A DNA stretch of 64,000 nucleotides, taken from Areca catechu (Eukaryota > Streptophyta > Magnoliopsida > Arecales > Arecaceae). The notes beneath the pieces were generated by a model, which saw only the letters and a program-made list of their open reading frames with translations, made no database searches and had not been told where the DNA came from. The translations under genes were made by a program, and so were the position numbers. Each line of letters begins with the position of its first letter. Positions within the stretch are counted from its first letter, which is position 1. Positions 32,808 through 43,421 of the stretch are shown here, piece after piece. The stretch is taken from positions 115,557,891-115,621,890 of the forward strand of contig CM038050.1 of assembly GCA_021397845.1 (NCBI GenBank), in the 5' to 3' direction.

Positions 32808-34336
32808 TGATGCGGGATGACTCTAAGATTGCTAAACAAGCAGGAAAAATAGTAAACTATTTTTTTTATAATTTTTTTTAATTTTAATTTGTAGGCTAAA
32901 TTTCTAAAATTAAGCAAGAACTAGTAAGATAATTAGCAATGCAAAGAATCATCATATCGCAAGCATACTCATGCAAAATAATAAAAGTCAGGACCCAAGA
33001 ATTGAAAAATTATCGGGTTAGAATAGCTAATGTTTAATAAAATAGAAATCAAGAGTTGGGAAGGATATTACCATACAGGGATTGAAGAATCTGCAATTGA
33101 AGAGATCACTTACACTCTGATTGGAGCCTGGATGATGAAGCTTCCATTTTCTTGGATTAGATGGCTAATTTGGGTGTTCGTAGAGGCAAAGAAGGCCACC
33201 TTTGGGGAGGTGAAACACCTTGGGGATTCTGCAAGTATCAAAGGTCAATCAAAATAGCAAATAATAAAAGAGAAGGAAACTAGGGCTTGGGTTGAAGCAA
33301 GATTAGGGTTAGAAGCTGGCAGCCTGGAGAAGAAGGGGTTCCTTCACTTGGATGGTAGCAAGGGCACTCTTCTTTTGAGCGTGGCTGATCTTCTGGGATG
33401 CAGAAGGATGCTAGGGTAGTAGGGGTTCGACAAGGGTACAAGGAGAGGACTCAAACAAAACTAGAGAACCAACACAAGAACAAAACACAAGGCAATTAAC
33501 TCAAAATTTTAGCAAAGTTTAATTCACATAAGAAAAGTTATTACAAGAGAAAGAGGGGTGGGGTATTTATAGAGCTCCCATGCCCTCTCCTAAAGGGATT
33601 ACAAGTCTTCTTCTAGTTAGAATAGGTTTACACAATTTAAGAGGGAGAAAGATTACAAAATAAACCTAGAACTAGGAGTATATAAGTTGAACAGAATAAG
33701 AACTTGGATTTCTCCTTCCACTTGGACTCCTCCTCCTAGCTTGGACCAAGTCAACACTCCAAGGATGCTTAGGGTTGGCGTGTGGGCTTCAAGGGGCAGC
33801 AATGGGCCGGCTCCTCATGGGCTTGGGTGGCCTTGAATGGGCTTGGGCGCACGGGCTTTGGGCCTCCTGGAAGCTGGGGCACCCTGGGCTGGAATATTCC
33901 TGGAATCAATAGCATCTTGGTTCTTATGGACCTGGGCCTTGAATCTTCTTTGGGCTGGGGTGCAGGTACTTTCTTGGAATCATGGGCTCCCTGGTATTGA
34001 AATATTCTCTGGCATCTGGAGGGAATCTGGCATCTGAAAAGCATTTGGAGGGCGTCTGAGCATCTTGTAGGAATCTTGGACCCTGGGATGGTAACAAGGT
34101 CCAATTGGTTGATATGAAGACCTCTGACTCCTGGATGAGGCCTGGTGGAACTCCAAAATAGGGTATCCTCTCCTCTTGTACAAAAATTGGACTCTCACTG
34201 GACTCATACTTAAATACAAGACTCAATCTTAATTGATTACAAAATTATGACACATGACTAAGGTTCTAAAAAAAGATCCTAATCAATAAACTATATGGGA
34301 TCCAGTGATCTGTGTCTAATCCTGGTATCCCCACCA
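32808..34336 (-). repeat. 3' LTR of element B
   Basis: It starts TGATGCGGGATGAC and ends TATCCCCACCA on the plus strand. The minus-strand TATA word CTATAAATA is at 33572-33564. The GGGCTTGGGC-rich stretch at 33780-33900 resembles that of element A, so these LTR families are related. Confidence 0.9.
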
Positions 34337-34344
34337 TTTCTCCC

Positions 34345-34975
34345 GAGATGGGAGGAACGCGACCCCGTCGAGTAAGGGTCAATTTGGCTGCTCAAGGAGG
34401 GTCTGGGTTGAGGCGAGCAGATCCACACCAACATTCCACAAGTCCTCAGATTCTAGCCAACCTTGCCATTGGACCAAGTACCGCTGATAGTCTCCATCCC
34501 AGGTACTGATTGCTTGATCATCCAGGGTTATCTCAATCTTTTCCTCACCAAAAAGCTAAATTATATGTGGTCGCTCTGGGGTGGGTTCACTCACAAAGAA
34601 AGGTAGTGGCTCAAGGGGCTCGCTGGGTATCACTGTTGGCTCCTTAGACTCTACAAGATTTGAGATGATGAAGGTGGAGCTAATAACTAAATCAGGTAAT
34701 ATCTCAAGCGCATAGGCATTGGGTCCATTACTCTTCATTATTTTGGATGGGCCAGCTTTGCGAGCATGAAATTCCTTCACAAACACATAATTCTCTGCAA
34801 AAATCTCTTTATCTTGCTTTTGGGAATTAGCCAGGTTTTTATTTAGTTCATTACTTATGTTGAGTTTTTGACTAATTTCCTGATGCATATGCTGTGCAGA
34901 GGCTAGTGTAGGTGTAGACATATGATTCAGGGCTGTGAATTTATTGGACTTAAGACTATTACCTAATAGACTCAA
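34345..34975 (-). pseudogene. Integrase C-terminus and chromodomain remnant (B)
   Basis: The minus-strand frame 34975-34556 holds a helical segment (MHQEISQKLNISNELNK) and the integrase C-terminal part (EFHARKAGPSKIMKSNG, LVISSTFIISNLVESKEPTV). The next 210 bases carry a degraded chromodomain, with KIEITLDDQAISTWDGDYQ and YLVQWQG recognisable out of frame with the upstream part. Frame changes follow before the purine-rich tract at the LTR edge. The integrase core is absent. Confidence 0.75.
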
Positions 34976-35166
34976 CTAGGCTTCCTTATCAAAGGAAACT
35001 TATTGGACTCTTCGAATCAAGACCTAACAAACTATAGACTCTCTAGGTTTGACCCTAGCATGGCATGCACATGACAATTTTCTATCTCCTACTAGGTGCC
35101 ATAGGGTTCTCTATAAGTAAAATGCAAACATGACATGCTTAATGAATGAATGCAACATGCAAACTC

Positions 35167-35733
35167 CTATAAAATGAAACCTAATAGTGAAAAAAATAGA
35201 AGAAGTTTCAGGAAAGGGTAGAAAATAAGATGTAGGTTCAAGGTTAGTCTGGCAGGGTAAGAAGAAGATGGCTTAGGGTTAATCAGAAAGCATAGAATAC
35301 AGGAAGGGGCTTCAGGGATGAGTCCTAAACTAATGAGATTGACCTTATGGAGTTGATGTACACCTACAAGATTTGCTTGATGGAAGAATAGGTCACTAAT
35401 ATGGGGGAAGAGATCTTTGATTGGGATCAAAGGAGTGACTTCATTCTGAGGGTATTGGTTTAAAGAGATCAAGTCCTTAATAAACTCTTTTGGCTCATGA
35501 AATTCAGGACTAGGCTCTACAATTGGGTTCTCTCTTAAAGTCTCCTCTAACTGCTCTTCCATTATAGCTTGTGTGTGATCAGGGTCATCTAATGTTGGGT
35601 GGTCTTCTACCTGGGTATCTATCAAGTCAACTAATTCTAGATCATCCATAAGTGTGTCTTCTTCTTCCTCATACTCCACTAAGCTCACATCTGCTTCATA
35701 TATTTCCTTTACAAGGTCATTTTGGTGAACCAA
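35167..35733 (-). pseudogene. Acidic linker ORF of chromovirus derivative (B)
   Basis: A 188-codon minus-strand frame. It starts with acidic sequence (EADVSLVEYEEEEDTLMDDL), continues with PEFHEPKEFIKDLISLNQYP and a hydrophobic Leu/Phe-rich end. It aligns with 7738-7223 of A, including the FIKDLISLNQ phrase. No function is assigned. The hydrophobic end may be frame-shifted sequence. Confidence 0.55.
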
Positions 35734-35871
35734 TGGGGTGGTAAGAGGAGGTTGACTAGGAAAAAATTGACTAATACTGAGCTCAAATCTAGGGGTATTA
35801 ATCCTATAAGGTTCAGGTTGACTGAGGGATAGTGGGTTACTACTGGGTTCATATCTAGGGGCTATGGATTC

Positions 35872-36108
35872 CTAGGGATTATAGGGCAAGGATTCAGCTC
35901 TGTGGGCCTTGTCTAGGGTTCCTATTTGGCCATCTAATGGATCAATCCTATGGATCGTTTGGTTATTGGATTGGATCATCTGGTTAATCTGAGTGGTCAA
36001 TTGGGCAAGCTGGGTTTGGGTTTGGATCATCTGGGTATTGGTTTGGTCAAGCTTTTGGTTCAATTGTTCATTCATGGTTCTTTTGAGAGCTTCAAGACTG
36101 GACTCCAT
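35872..36108 (-). pseudogene. gag: Gag N-terminal coiled coil (B)
   Basis: The start MESSLEALKRTMNEQ at 36108 on the minus strand parallels MESNPRRT in A. The next 60 residues are a Gln/Thr-rich coiled coil (QTNTQMIQTQTQLAQLTTQI). The capsid domain that should follow is deleted and the frame stops at 35872. Confidence 0.65.
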
Positions 36109-37234
36109 GGTTGAACTGGGTTGGGGTTTAGACTTTTGGTATTGTGTTCCTAGTCTAGTTGTCATGCAATCAAACAATCAGTCAGAATGAGATGGTGTAG
36201 CCAAGCATGCAAAGGATCAGTAATTCTAGGGTTTCCTAGACCTAGAGCCAAAACTAAATGGGTCAGCTCAACTTACACTTAACCCAGTAGCTAATCCTTC
36301 CACTGACCAAGTAGGGGGTGGGGTGGTGGGAGGCTCCGCCTGCTTGTTACAAGGTCCTAATTATAAACCACCAGTCCACTTAGGTCGTTTGACTCTGGAT
36401 CCCCAGCCTTAGATACCAGCTATCAGTAATAACTAAAGGATAAAATGCACTAGTTGGCCCACACGGTTCGAACCCGACCTGATGGGTGTCACCTAGCCCT
36501 CTAGGATAAATTAAGTCTAATTAATTTTAATTAAGCTTGGATCAAAATGTTGGTGGTTGTTTTGGGCCCAGGACAGGGGATGAAATCCTGCCATAATGTT
36601 AGATAGCAATTGCCCTTAAGATTAGGTTAAAGGGATGATGGCAATCGATGATCCTGATGCAATGTAAAACAATCAGAAAAAATAAAAATATTTTATGCAT
36701 ATTTTATGAGGTGGCAAGTTAGGTTTGAATTGATTAAGTTAGCAAACAAATTGGGCTTGGGATTGGGGTGGTGGAAGTTGGTTAGGTTTGGTTTAGTCAA
36801 AATATAGAAATAGCAGAATTAAGTAAATTTGGGTTTCAGATAATGTAGGTTTTGACATAGTTACCAATGCAGAAGAAAATCTAAAAAATTATAGAACAAA
36901 GGATATATGGTGAAGATGAACTCTACCAAATTTGATGCAAAAAAAAAAATAGATGATGATGCAAATCCTAGGGTTTTCGGACTAATACAGAAATATCAGG
37001 ATTTTAGTTAGGGTTTCTAATATATCAAATTTAAGTGAATTAGGGTTTTTATAAAATTAATTAAAAATTATTAGAATTATAAGGACAAAATATAGGACAT
37101 GAAGTGCAAATTTCACAAAAAAATAAAATTCCTATATGGTCAAAATCAGATAAAAAATAGATACCTAATGCAGCTAGTAGGATGCAGAAATTAGGGTTTA
37201 TGATCCTAATGCAGATGAATGCTATCTTAAACCT
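36109..37234 (-). other. Non-coding leader of element B
   Basis: AT-rich, no coding sequence seen. The part near 36330-36420 resembles the leader of A and E loosely (DNA for lists of 'accaatcag...taga' type phrases), but I could not align it fully. Confidence 0.45.
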
Positions 37235-37246
37235 GCTCTAATACCA
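37235..37246 (-). other. Primer-binding site of element B
   Basis: On the minus strand TGGTATTAGAGC, one base from the initiator-Met primer word, three bases from the 5' LTR. Confidence 0.85.
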
Positions 37247-37249
37247 AAC

Positions 37250-38773
37250 TGATGCTGGACAACTCTAAGATTTCTAAACATGTAGGAAAAATAGTAAACT
37301 AAATTTTTTTAAAATTTTTTTTAATTTTAAATTGCAGGCTAAATTCCCAAAATAAAGAACTAACAGGATAATCAGCAATGCAAAGAATCGTCGTATTACA
37401 GGCATACTCATGCAAAATAATAAAAGTCAAGACCGAGAATTGAAAAACTCTTGGCTTTGGATAGCTAATCTTCAACAAAATAGAAATCAATAGTTGGGAA
37501 GGATATTACCATACAGGGATTGAAGAATCTGCAATTGAAGAGATCACTCATACTATGATTGGAGCCTGGATGATGAAGCTTCTGTTTCCCTGGATTAGAT
37601 GGCTAATTTGGGCAGTCCTAGATGCAAAGAAGGCCTCCTCTGGGGAGGTGAAACACCTTGGGGATCCTGCAAGCATTAGAGGTCAATCAAAATAGTAAAT
37701 AGTAAAAGAGAAAGAAACTAGGGTTTGGGTTGAAGCAGGATTAGGGTTAGAAGCTGGCAGCCTAGAGAAGAAGGGGTTCCTTCACTTGGATGGCAGTAAG
37801 GGAACTCTTCTCTAGGGCGTGGTTGATCTTCTAGGATGCAGAAGGATGCTAGGGTAGCAGGGGTTCGGCCAAGGTACAAGGAGGCACTCAAACAAAATCA
37901 GAGAACCAATACAAGAACAAAACACAAGGCAATTAACTCAAAATTTCAGTAAAGTTTAATTCATATAAGAAAAGTTATTACAAGAGGAAGAGGGGTGGGG
38001 TATTTATAGAGCTCCCATGCCCTCTCCTAAAGGGATTACAAGTCTTCTCCTATATAGAATAGGTTTACATAATTTAAGTAGTAGAAAGATTACAAAATAA
38101 ACCTAGAACTAGAAGTATACAAGTTGAATAGAATAAGAACTTGATTTTCTCCTTCCACTTAGACTCCTCCTCCTAGCTTGGACCAAGTCAACACTCCAAG
38201 GATGCCTAGGGTTGGTGTGTGGGCTTCAAGGGGCAGCAATGGGCCAGCTCTTCATGGGCTTGGGCGGCCTTGAATGGGCTTGGGCGCATGGGCATTGGGC
38301 CTCCTGGAAGCTGGGGTGCCCTAGGCTGGAATATTCCTGGAATCAATAGCATCTTGGTTCTTATGGACTTGGGCCTTGAATCTTCTTTGGACTGGGGTGC
38401 AGGTACTTCCTTGGAATCATGGGCTCCCAGGTATTGGAATATTCTCTGGCATCTGGAGGGAATCTAGCATCTGAAAAGCATCTGGAGAGCATCTGGGCAT
38501 CTTGCAAGAATCTTGGACCCTGGGATGGCATGCAAGGTCCAATTGGTTGATGTGAAGACCTTTGGCTCATGGATGAGGCCTGGTGGCACTCCAAAATAGG
38601 GTATCCTCTCCTCTTGTATAAAAATTGGACTCTCACTGGACTCATACTTAAATATAGTACTCAATCTTAATTGATTACAAAATTGTGACACATGACTAAG
38701 GTTCTAAAAAAAATCCTAATCAGTAAACCATATGGGATCCAGTGATCTGTATCTGATCCTGGTGTCCCCACCA
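37250..38773 (-). repeat. 5' LTR of element B
   Basis: It starts TGATGCTGGACAAC and ends TGTCCCCACCA on the plus strand, matching 32808-34336. The TATA word is on the minus strand at 38009-38001. Confidence 0.9.
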
Positions 38774-39827
38774 GGGGGAACCTAATTCAGATTTTATCTA
38801 AATTTTATTGGGCCTTATCTTAGATTTATGAGAGAGTCCATGTTGACATGGACTCTTGGGTGCCATATGACATGCGACAATAATAAGGACATAGAAGGAC
38901 CAAGAGTCTTTCTGCCAATTAGTCATTTCTCGATAAAGTCCAAAGGGCCTTCATCCTAATCTCCATGCCATTTTGAAGATGTTTTGACTAGTCAAATGAA
39001 GGAAGGAATGCATGAAAGAAGTTGCACATAATGAAGAGACGCGTCTCTTCATTATAGTTCTAATTGAGATTAAGAGTCCTTCATTTAAAGGGCACATCCC
39101 TTGGCCTTTTAATTGACCAGTAATTGCCATGTGGCAAGTGGAGAAATCGGCTGGAAACTTGAAGAGACATGAATATGTCTCTTGGTGCAAGATAATATGT
39201 ATCATGATAAGCCTATCCATCCAAGAGACTCCTCAATGAAGGGTCTTATCAGATGGCTGCAGAAGAAGCATATCAGGTACCCCATCCTACTCTATAAAAG
39301 GCATCGATGATTTGATGCCAAATATTTCAATTCCCATCAAAAAATCCAACTTGCTATTTTCTCTCCCTCCCCTTAAGACAAGGTTTGTCTTTTTAAGACA
39401 AGGCTTGTTCTTCCAAGACAAGGCTAGTCTTTTAAGACAAGAGCCTAAAAAAAGTAGAAGGGGTATCCAGGATCCAAGAATAGATATAGAGAGGTCGCAA
39501 AGTGCCCTACAGGAGGGTAGGGAGTCCAGCAAGGGAGGAAGTCAAGAAGGCTGTCAAAAGGAGTCCCGATCAAACAAGCAAGCTTCGTAGGAGGGCTTTC
39601 TTAGTCTGGTTCCTATGTGGATCACCTCTAGAGGGCATATACTTAAGTGCCTCATGAAAATAATGGATTATAGCACTCCAGGGTTTTTTTTACAGTCCTA
39701 AAGGTTGGATTTATTAATTGTTATGATCAAGTGGTCCTAGGGTTTAGGGTTTCGGCTAATTAGGATTATGAAAATGAAGATTTTTCAAACCCGATCTTCC
39801 ACTGCACCTAGCCTATGGAACCCAACA
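38774..39827 (+). repeat. 5' LTR of Copia C, second part
   Basis: It continues the C LTR after element B and ends GGAACCCAACA. A clear TATA box, TATAAAAG at 39293-39300, sits about 530 bases before the LTR end. Three or four copies of an AAGACAAGGCTTGT-like phrase follow at 39375-39440 in the presumed R region. Confidence 0.8.
39293..39300 (+). promoter_or_regulatory. TATA box of Copia C LTR
   Basis: CTCTATAAAAGGC matches the plant TATA consensus and is placed where U3 should end. Transcription would begin some 30 bases downstream. Confidence 0.7.
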
Positions 39828-39828
39828 G

Positions 39829-39840
39829 TGGTATCAGAGC
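39829..39840 (+). other. Primer-binding site of Copia C
   Basis: TGGTATCAGAGC, a perfect initiator-Met primer word, one base after the LTR end at 39827. Confidence 0.95.
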
Positions 39841-39980
39841 CATCTTGATGCATGCAAGTAGTAGTCATGTTAGGGTTGACTGCTTACTTTAATATGATTC
39901 TATGCATGATTAGTTCAAATACATATATGCTATATATTATATCCTAGTAACTACTTCGGATTGGATTAGTCACCATGGCC

Positions 39981-40056
39981 GTCCGGTCATAGGAGTCAAG
40001 TAGGGTTTAAAGGCCTCCTCTTCCTATTCAACAGGGTCTCCTATGGCATGTAGGGG
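39981..40056 (+). other. Structured leader motif shared with element E
   Basis: GTCCGGTC, then an eight-base stem CATAGGAG (39988-39995) pairing with CTCCTATG (40038-40045). In between is CCTCCTCTTCC and ATTC, and GGCATGTAGGGG follows. Element E has the same motif at 57605-57677 with different but complementary stem bases. A role in translation, packaging or dimerisation of the RNA is possible; none is shown. Confidence 0.7.
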
Positions 40057-40511
40057 TGCTGCTGTGGCCATATCCCATGAACAAGTGAGGGGAACGGATT
40101 ATTATCATAATCATGCTATGTTATGCATATTAGGTTTAGTATGCTTGTATGATGTATTGATATCATGTTTAATTAGGATGTGTTTAAGACCATCAAAGCC
40201 CTCATAAAAATTATATTTAGTCATGGTGTAAGTTAATCATAGTGTAAATCTGATTGGGGTATGATCAGCCAATTGGTGTATAGGAAAAGTAGTTATGGGA
40301 AGGTAAAGGGAATGAGGTTTCTAATTGATTCCGTTGTCTGACTTGGCCAATTTATTTGGTGTCTGAGGAAAGCAACGGGGGGTCCCCCTTATCTCTTCCA
40401 CTAACCTAGCCAATTTGACTATATCAAGACCTTAAGTTGGAAATGCTAATTGATTAAACACACTAAAATTTGCCTTCTTTTATGTTAAGTGTAGTTCACG
40501 CTAATAATTAT

Positions 40512-40880
40512 GATAGGTTTGTTGTGTAACACAAGGCCTATCCTAGTGTTAGATATGAATTACTTTATTGCATTTGATGCTTTATAGTATGTTTCTTTGT
40601 TGTGTAACACAAGGGCAACATTATTCGAACATGTCTATATAAAATTGAAGGGTCTGACTAAACTATGACATTATAGTTTGTTGTGTAACACAAGGCTATA
40701 AGTGTCGTAGAGGCAGTTGATTTGTTTAGAATTGTATAGGTTGCAATTGGAAAGGAGTTCCTACCTTTGAACTCATAAGTGCTTGTTATGTAATACAAGG
40801 TACTTATGAGAAATTGGGATCTCACCCCACTAAAGAAACCTGATAAGGTTTCTCGCTTACCATAGGTGAGGGCTATGGTA
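40512..40880 (+). repeat. Hairpin series in the Copia C leader
   Basis: Four units share the near-palindromic core TTGTGTAACACAA followed by GG (40522-40534, 40600-40612, 40681-40693, and a variant at 40786-40798). Each core is bracketed by its own stem: GATAGG/CCTATC (40512, 40537), ATGTT/AACAT (40589, 40617), GACATTATAG/CTATAAGTGTC (40667, 40696), CTCATAAGT/ACTTATGAG (40772, 40802). Two more hairpins follow: AGAAACC/GGTTTCT (40834, 40847) and TACCATA/TATGGTA (40858, 40874). Confidence 0.8.
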
Positions 40881-40983
40881 TTCGAAATAAAATAGTGAGA
40901 GACATAATTAGGTATAAAAGTCCTTATCTAAATATGGATGTCATCTTGAGTAGTTGCTTATAGTTATTCTTTACTTTCATATA

Positions 40984-43382
40984 TGTTACGACAGTTACGA
41001 TGACGTGGCATACCTTAGATTTCGTTGGGCATGATTCGAGCCACGTGGAAGTTTTTCAGCAAGGTCAGGTGTTGCCCTGCCTCGATCGAAGTCAAGGTCG
41101 GTCCGGGCCTTCCTGCTCCTCCGCCAGGTGTCCACCCAGGAGGGGTCCACCTCGGTCGAAGCCGGTGGCCCCTTGCTCCCTCGCCAGGTGGCGCACTGAG
41201 ACGGTCCCACCTCAGTCGAGGTCGAGCCGGGCCCTCTCGCTCCTTCGCCAGGTGGTGCCCGGAGACGGGACAACCACGGCCGAAGTCGAGCGCCCCTATG
41301 CCGCTCTGCCAGGTGTCCACCCAGGAGGGGTCCACCTTGATCGAAGTCGGCGGCCCCTTGCTCCCTCGCCAGGTGGCACCCTGAGATGGTCCCAACTCAA
41401 CCGAGGTCGAGCCGGGCCCTCTTACTCCTTCGCCAGGTGGCGCCCGGAGACGGGACCACCTCGGCCGAAGTCGAGCGCCCCTCTGTCGCTCCGCCAGGTG
41501 TCCACCCAGGAGGGGTCCACCTCGGTCGAAGTCGGCGGTGCCTTGCTCCCTCACCAGGTGGTGCCCTGAGACGGTCCCACCTCAACTGAGGTCGAGCCGG
41601 GCCCTCTTGCTCCTTTGCCAGGTGGTGCCCGGAGACGGGACCACCTCGGTCGAAGTCGAGCGCCCCTCTACCGCTCCGCCAGGTGTCCACCTAGGAGGGG
41701 TCCACCTCGGCCGAATCCGGCGGCCCCTTGCTCCCTCGCCAGGTGGCGCCCTGAGACGGTCCCACCTCAGTCGAGGTTGAGCCGGGCCCTCTCGCTCCTT
41801 CGCCAGGTGGCGCCCGGAGACGGGACCACCTCGACCGAAGTCGAGCGCCCCTCTGCCGCTCCGCCAGGTGTCCACCCAGGAGGGGTCTACCTCGGCCAAT
41901 GCCGGTGGCCCCTTGCTCCCTCGCCAGGTGGCGCCCTGAGACGGTCCCACCTCAACCGAGGTCGAGCCGGTCCATCTCGCTCCTTCGCCAGGTGGCGCCC
42001 GGAGACGGGACCACCTCTGCCGAAGTCAAGCACCCCTCTGCCGCTCTGCCAGGTGTCCACCCAGGAGGGGTCCACCTTGATCGAAGCCGGCGGCCCCTTG
42101 CTCCCTCGCCAGGTGGGGCCCTGAGATGATCCCACGTCAGCCGAGGTCGAGCCGGGCCCTCTCGCTCCTTCGCCAGGTGGTGACCGGAGACAAGACCACC
42201 TCGGCCGAAGTCGAGCGCCCCTCTGCCGCTCTGCCAGGTGTCCACCCAGGAGGGGTCCACCTCGGTCGAAGCCGGCGGCCCCTTGCTCCCTTGCCAGGTG
42301 GCGCCCTGAGATGGTCCCACCTCAGTCGAGGTCAAGTCGGGCCCTCTCGCTCCTTCGCCAGGTGGCGCCCGGAGACGGGACCACCTCAGCCGAAGTCGAG
42401 CGCCCCTTTGCCGCTCCGCCAGGTGTCCACCCAGGAGGTGTCCACCTCGGCCGAAGCCGGTGGCCACTTGCTCCCTCGCCAGGTGGCGCCCTGAGATGGT
42501 CCCACCTCAGCCGAGGTCGAGCCTGGCCTTCTCGCTCCTTCGCCAGGTGGCACCCGGAGACGGGACCACCTCAGCCGAAGTCGAGCACCCTTCTACCGCT
42601 CTGCCAGGTGTCCACCCAGGAGGGGTCCACCTCGGTCGAAGCCGGGCAACCTGTGCAGCGAAACCTCCGAGGAGCAGGAGCACGATCTCCAAGATTGCCC
42701 CTCGAGCCGTGCACGCCATGCCCCGAAAGAAGCGCCGGTACGATCGGCAGCGACATGCGAAACATCGCTTACATCGGCCCAACAGGTTCCGCAGTCGAGA
42801 GGCGAAGTCCTGACAAAACAGGACCCGATAACGGGCATCGTCGGCCCATGGGAAGGAGAGCGCTCATGCTCAGCCCAAGGTCTGGTCGGCGGTCTGGCTA
42901 GTGCCTTCCCTTTACTCTTTCCTCGCTAGGCCCGGCGAGCAAGGTGAAAGCGACGAGGGAGCCTCCCAAAGACGGCAAACGAAAAGGCAACGTGAGGAAT
43001 TAAAAAGTAAGGGGAGAGTAGACGACCAGGTAAGCAAGAAACAGAGGCTGGGAAGGGAAAAGGCACCAAGAGCAGTATCCAAGATCTCGAGAGGGGACCT
43101 TTGTCGTGAGCTCGTTGAAGGAACCCGGCCGGATTTCTATTCTTCCTGAGACCTTTCTTGCTAGCACAATCTCTAAGTCTGGACTCCTTCGGGGGCCCGT
43201 CTCGGAGATTCTGTTCCCTCTCGCCGTTCACTAACTTGACCGTCGGAGCTCCCTCGCCGGGATCCCCGGCCAGGGCTTCTGACCTTGTCTTGCAGGATTG
43301 AGAGCCAGGAGACCCCGGGGCAAGACGGTCTAGTCAAATCGATGGATCCGAAGCCACAGGCGCGGTGGTGAGATCGGCAACA
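40984..43382 (+). repeat. 5' LTR of element D
   Basis: It starts TGTTACGACAGTTACG and ends GATCGGCAACA, 2399 bases. The middle is a tandem array of 185-bp units. It is one unit longer than the 3' LTR. The many long open frames on both strands here come from the GC-rich repeat. Confidence 0.93.
41110..42645. repeat. 185-bp higher-order tandem repeat in 5' LTR of D
   Basis: The phrase AGGGGTCCAC and its variants recurs at 41141, 41326, 41511, 41696, 41881, 42066, 42251, 42436 and 42621, exactly 185 bases apart. Each unit is built from three related parts of about 60-64 bases, each with CCACCTCGGTCGAAG-like and GCCAGGTGGCGCCC-like phrases, so it is a higher-order repeat. Confidence 0.95.
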
Positions 43383-43385
43383 GAT

Positions 43386-43403
43386 TGGCTCACCAAGTAG
43401 GGG
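43386..43403 (+). other. Primer-binding site of element D
   Basis: TGGCTCACCAAGTAGGGG, three bases after the LTR, resembles the primer site of G (TGGCGCACCAGGAAGGGG). The shared type supports placing D and G in one lineage. Confidence 0.75.
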
Positions 43404-43421
43404 GGCAGGACAACACCCCCA

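Larger units (their letters stand above)
32808..38773 (-). mobile_element. Chromovirus-derived non-autonomous element B
   Basis: LTRs 32808-34336 and 37250-38773 flank a minus-strand interior of 2.9 kb. The flanks are AGGGG (32803-32807) and GGGGG (38774-38778), a near-perfect five-base duplication. The interior has a gag N-terminus, an acidic linker, an integrase C-terminus and a degraded chromodomain. It lacks capsid domain, protease, RT, RNase H and the integrase core, like A and E. Confidence 0.88.
39841..40983 (+). other. Structured non-coding leader of Copia C
   Basis: About 1.14 kb without an open frame, between the primer-binding site and gag. It holds the motif shared with element E (39981-40056) and a series of hairpins (40512-40880). 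Element D was inserted at its 3' end (ATATA, 40979-40983). Confidence 0.75.

Noticed and set aside
33769..34226. Several ORFs in the LTRs of B (also 38219-38691) and A (10390-10889)
   Set aside because: They lie in LTRs, occur in both copies with breaks, and have no homology.
39829..39840. tRNA gene
   Set aside because: TGGTATCAGAGC here and at the other sites is a primer-binding word complementary to a tRNA end. No cloverleaf surrounds it.
41110..42645. CRISPR-like spacing of repeats
   Set aside because: The 185-bp units are contiguous tandem repeats without unique spacers, in a eukaryotic LTR.
41000..42901. Many long ORFs on both strands in the D LTRs (also 52513-54441)
   Set aside because: They follow the GC-rich 185-bp repeat; the period is not a multiple of three, they overlap in all frames, and they lie in LTRs.
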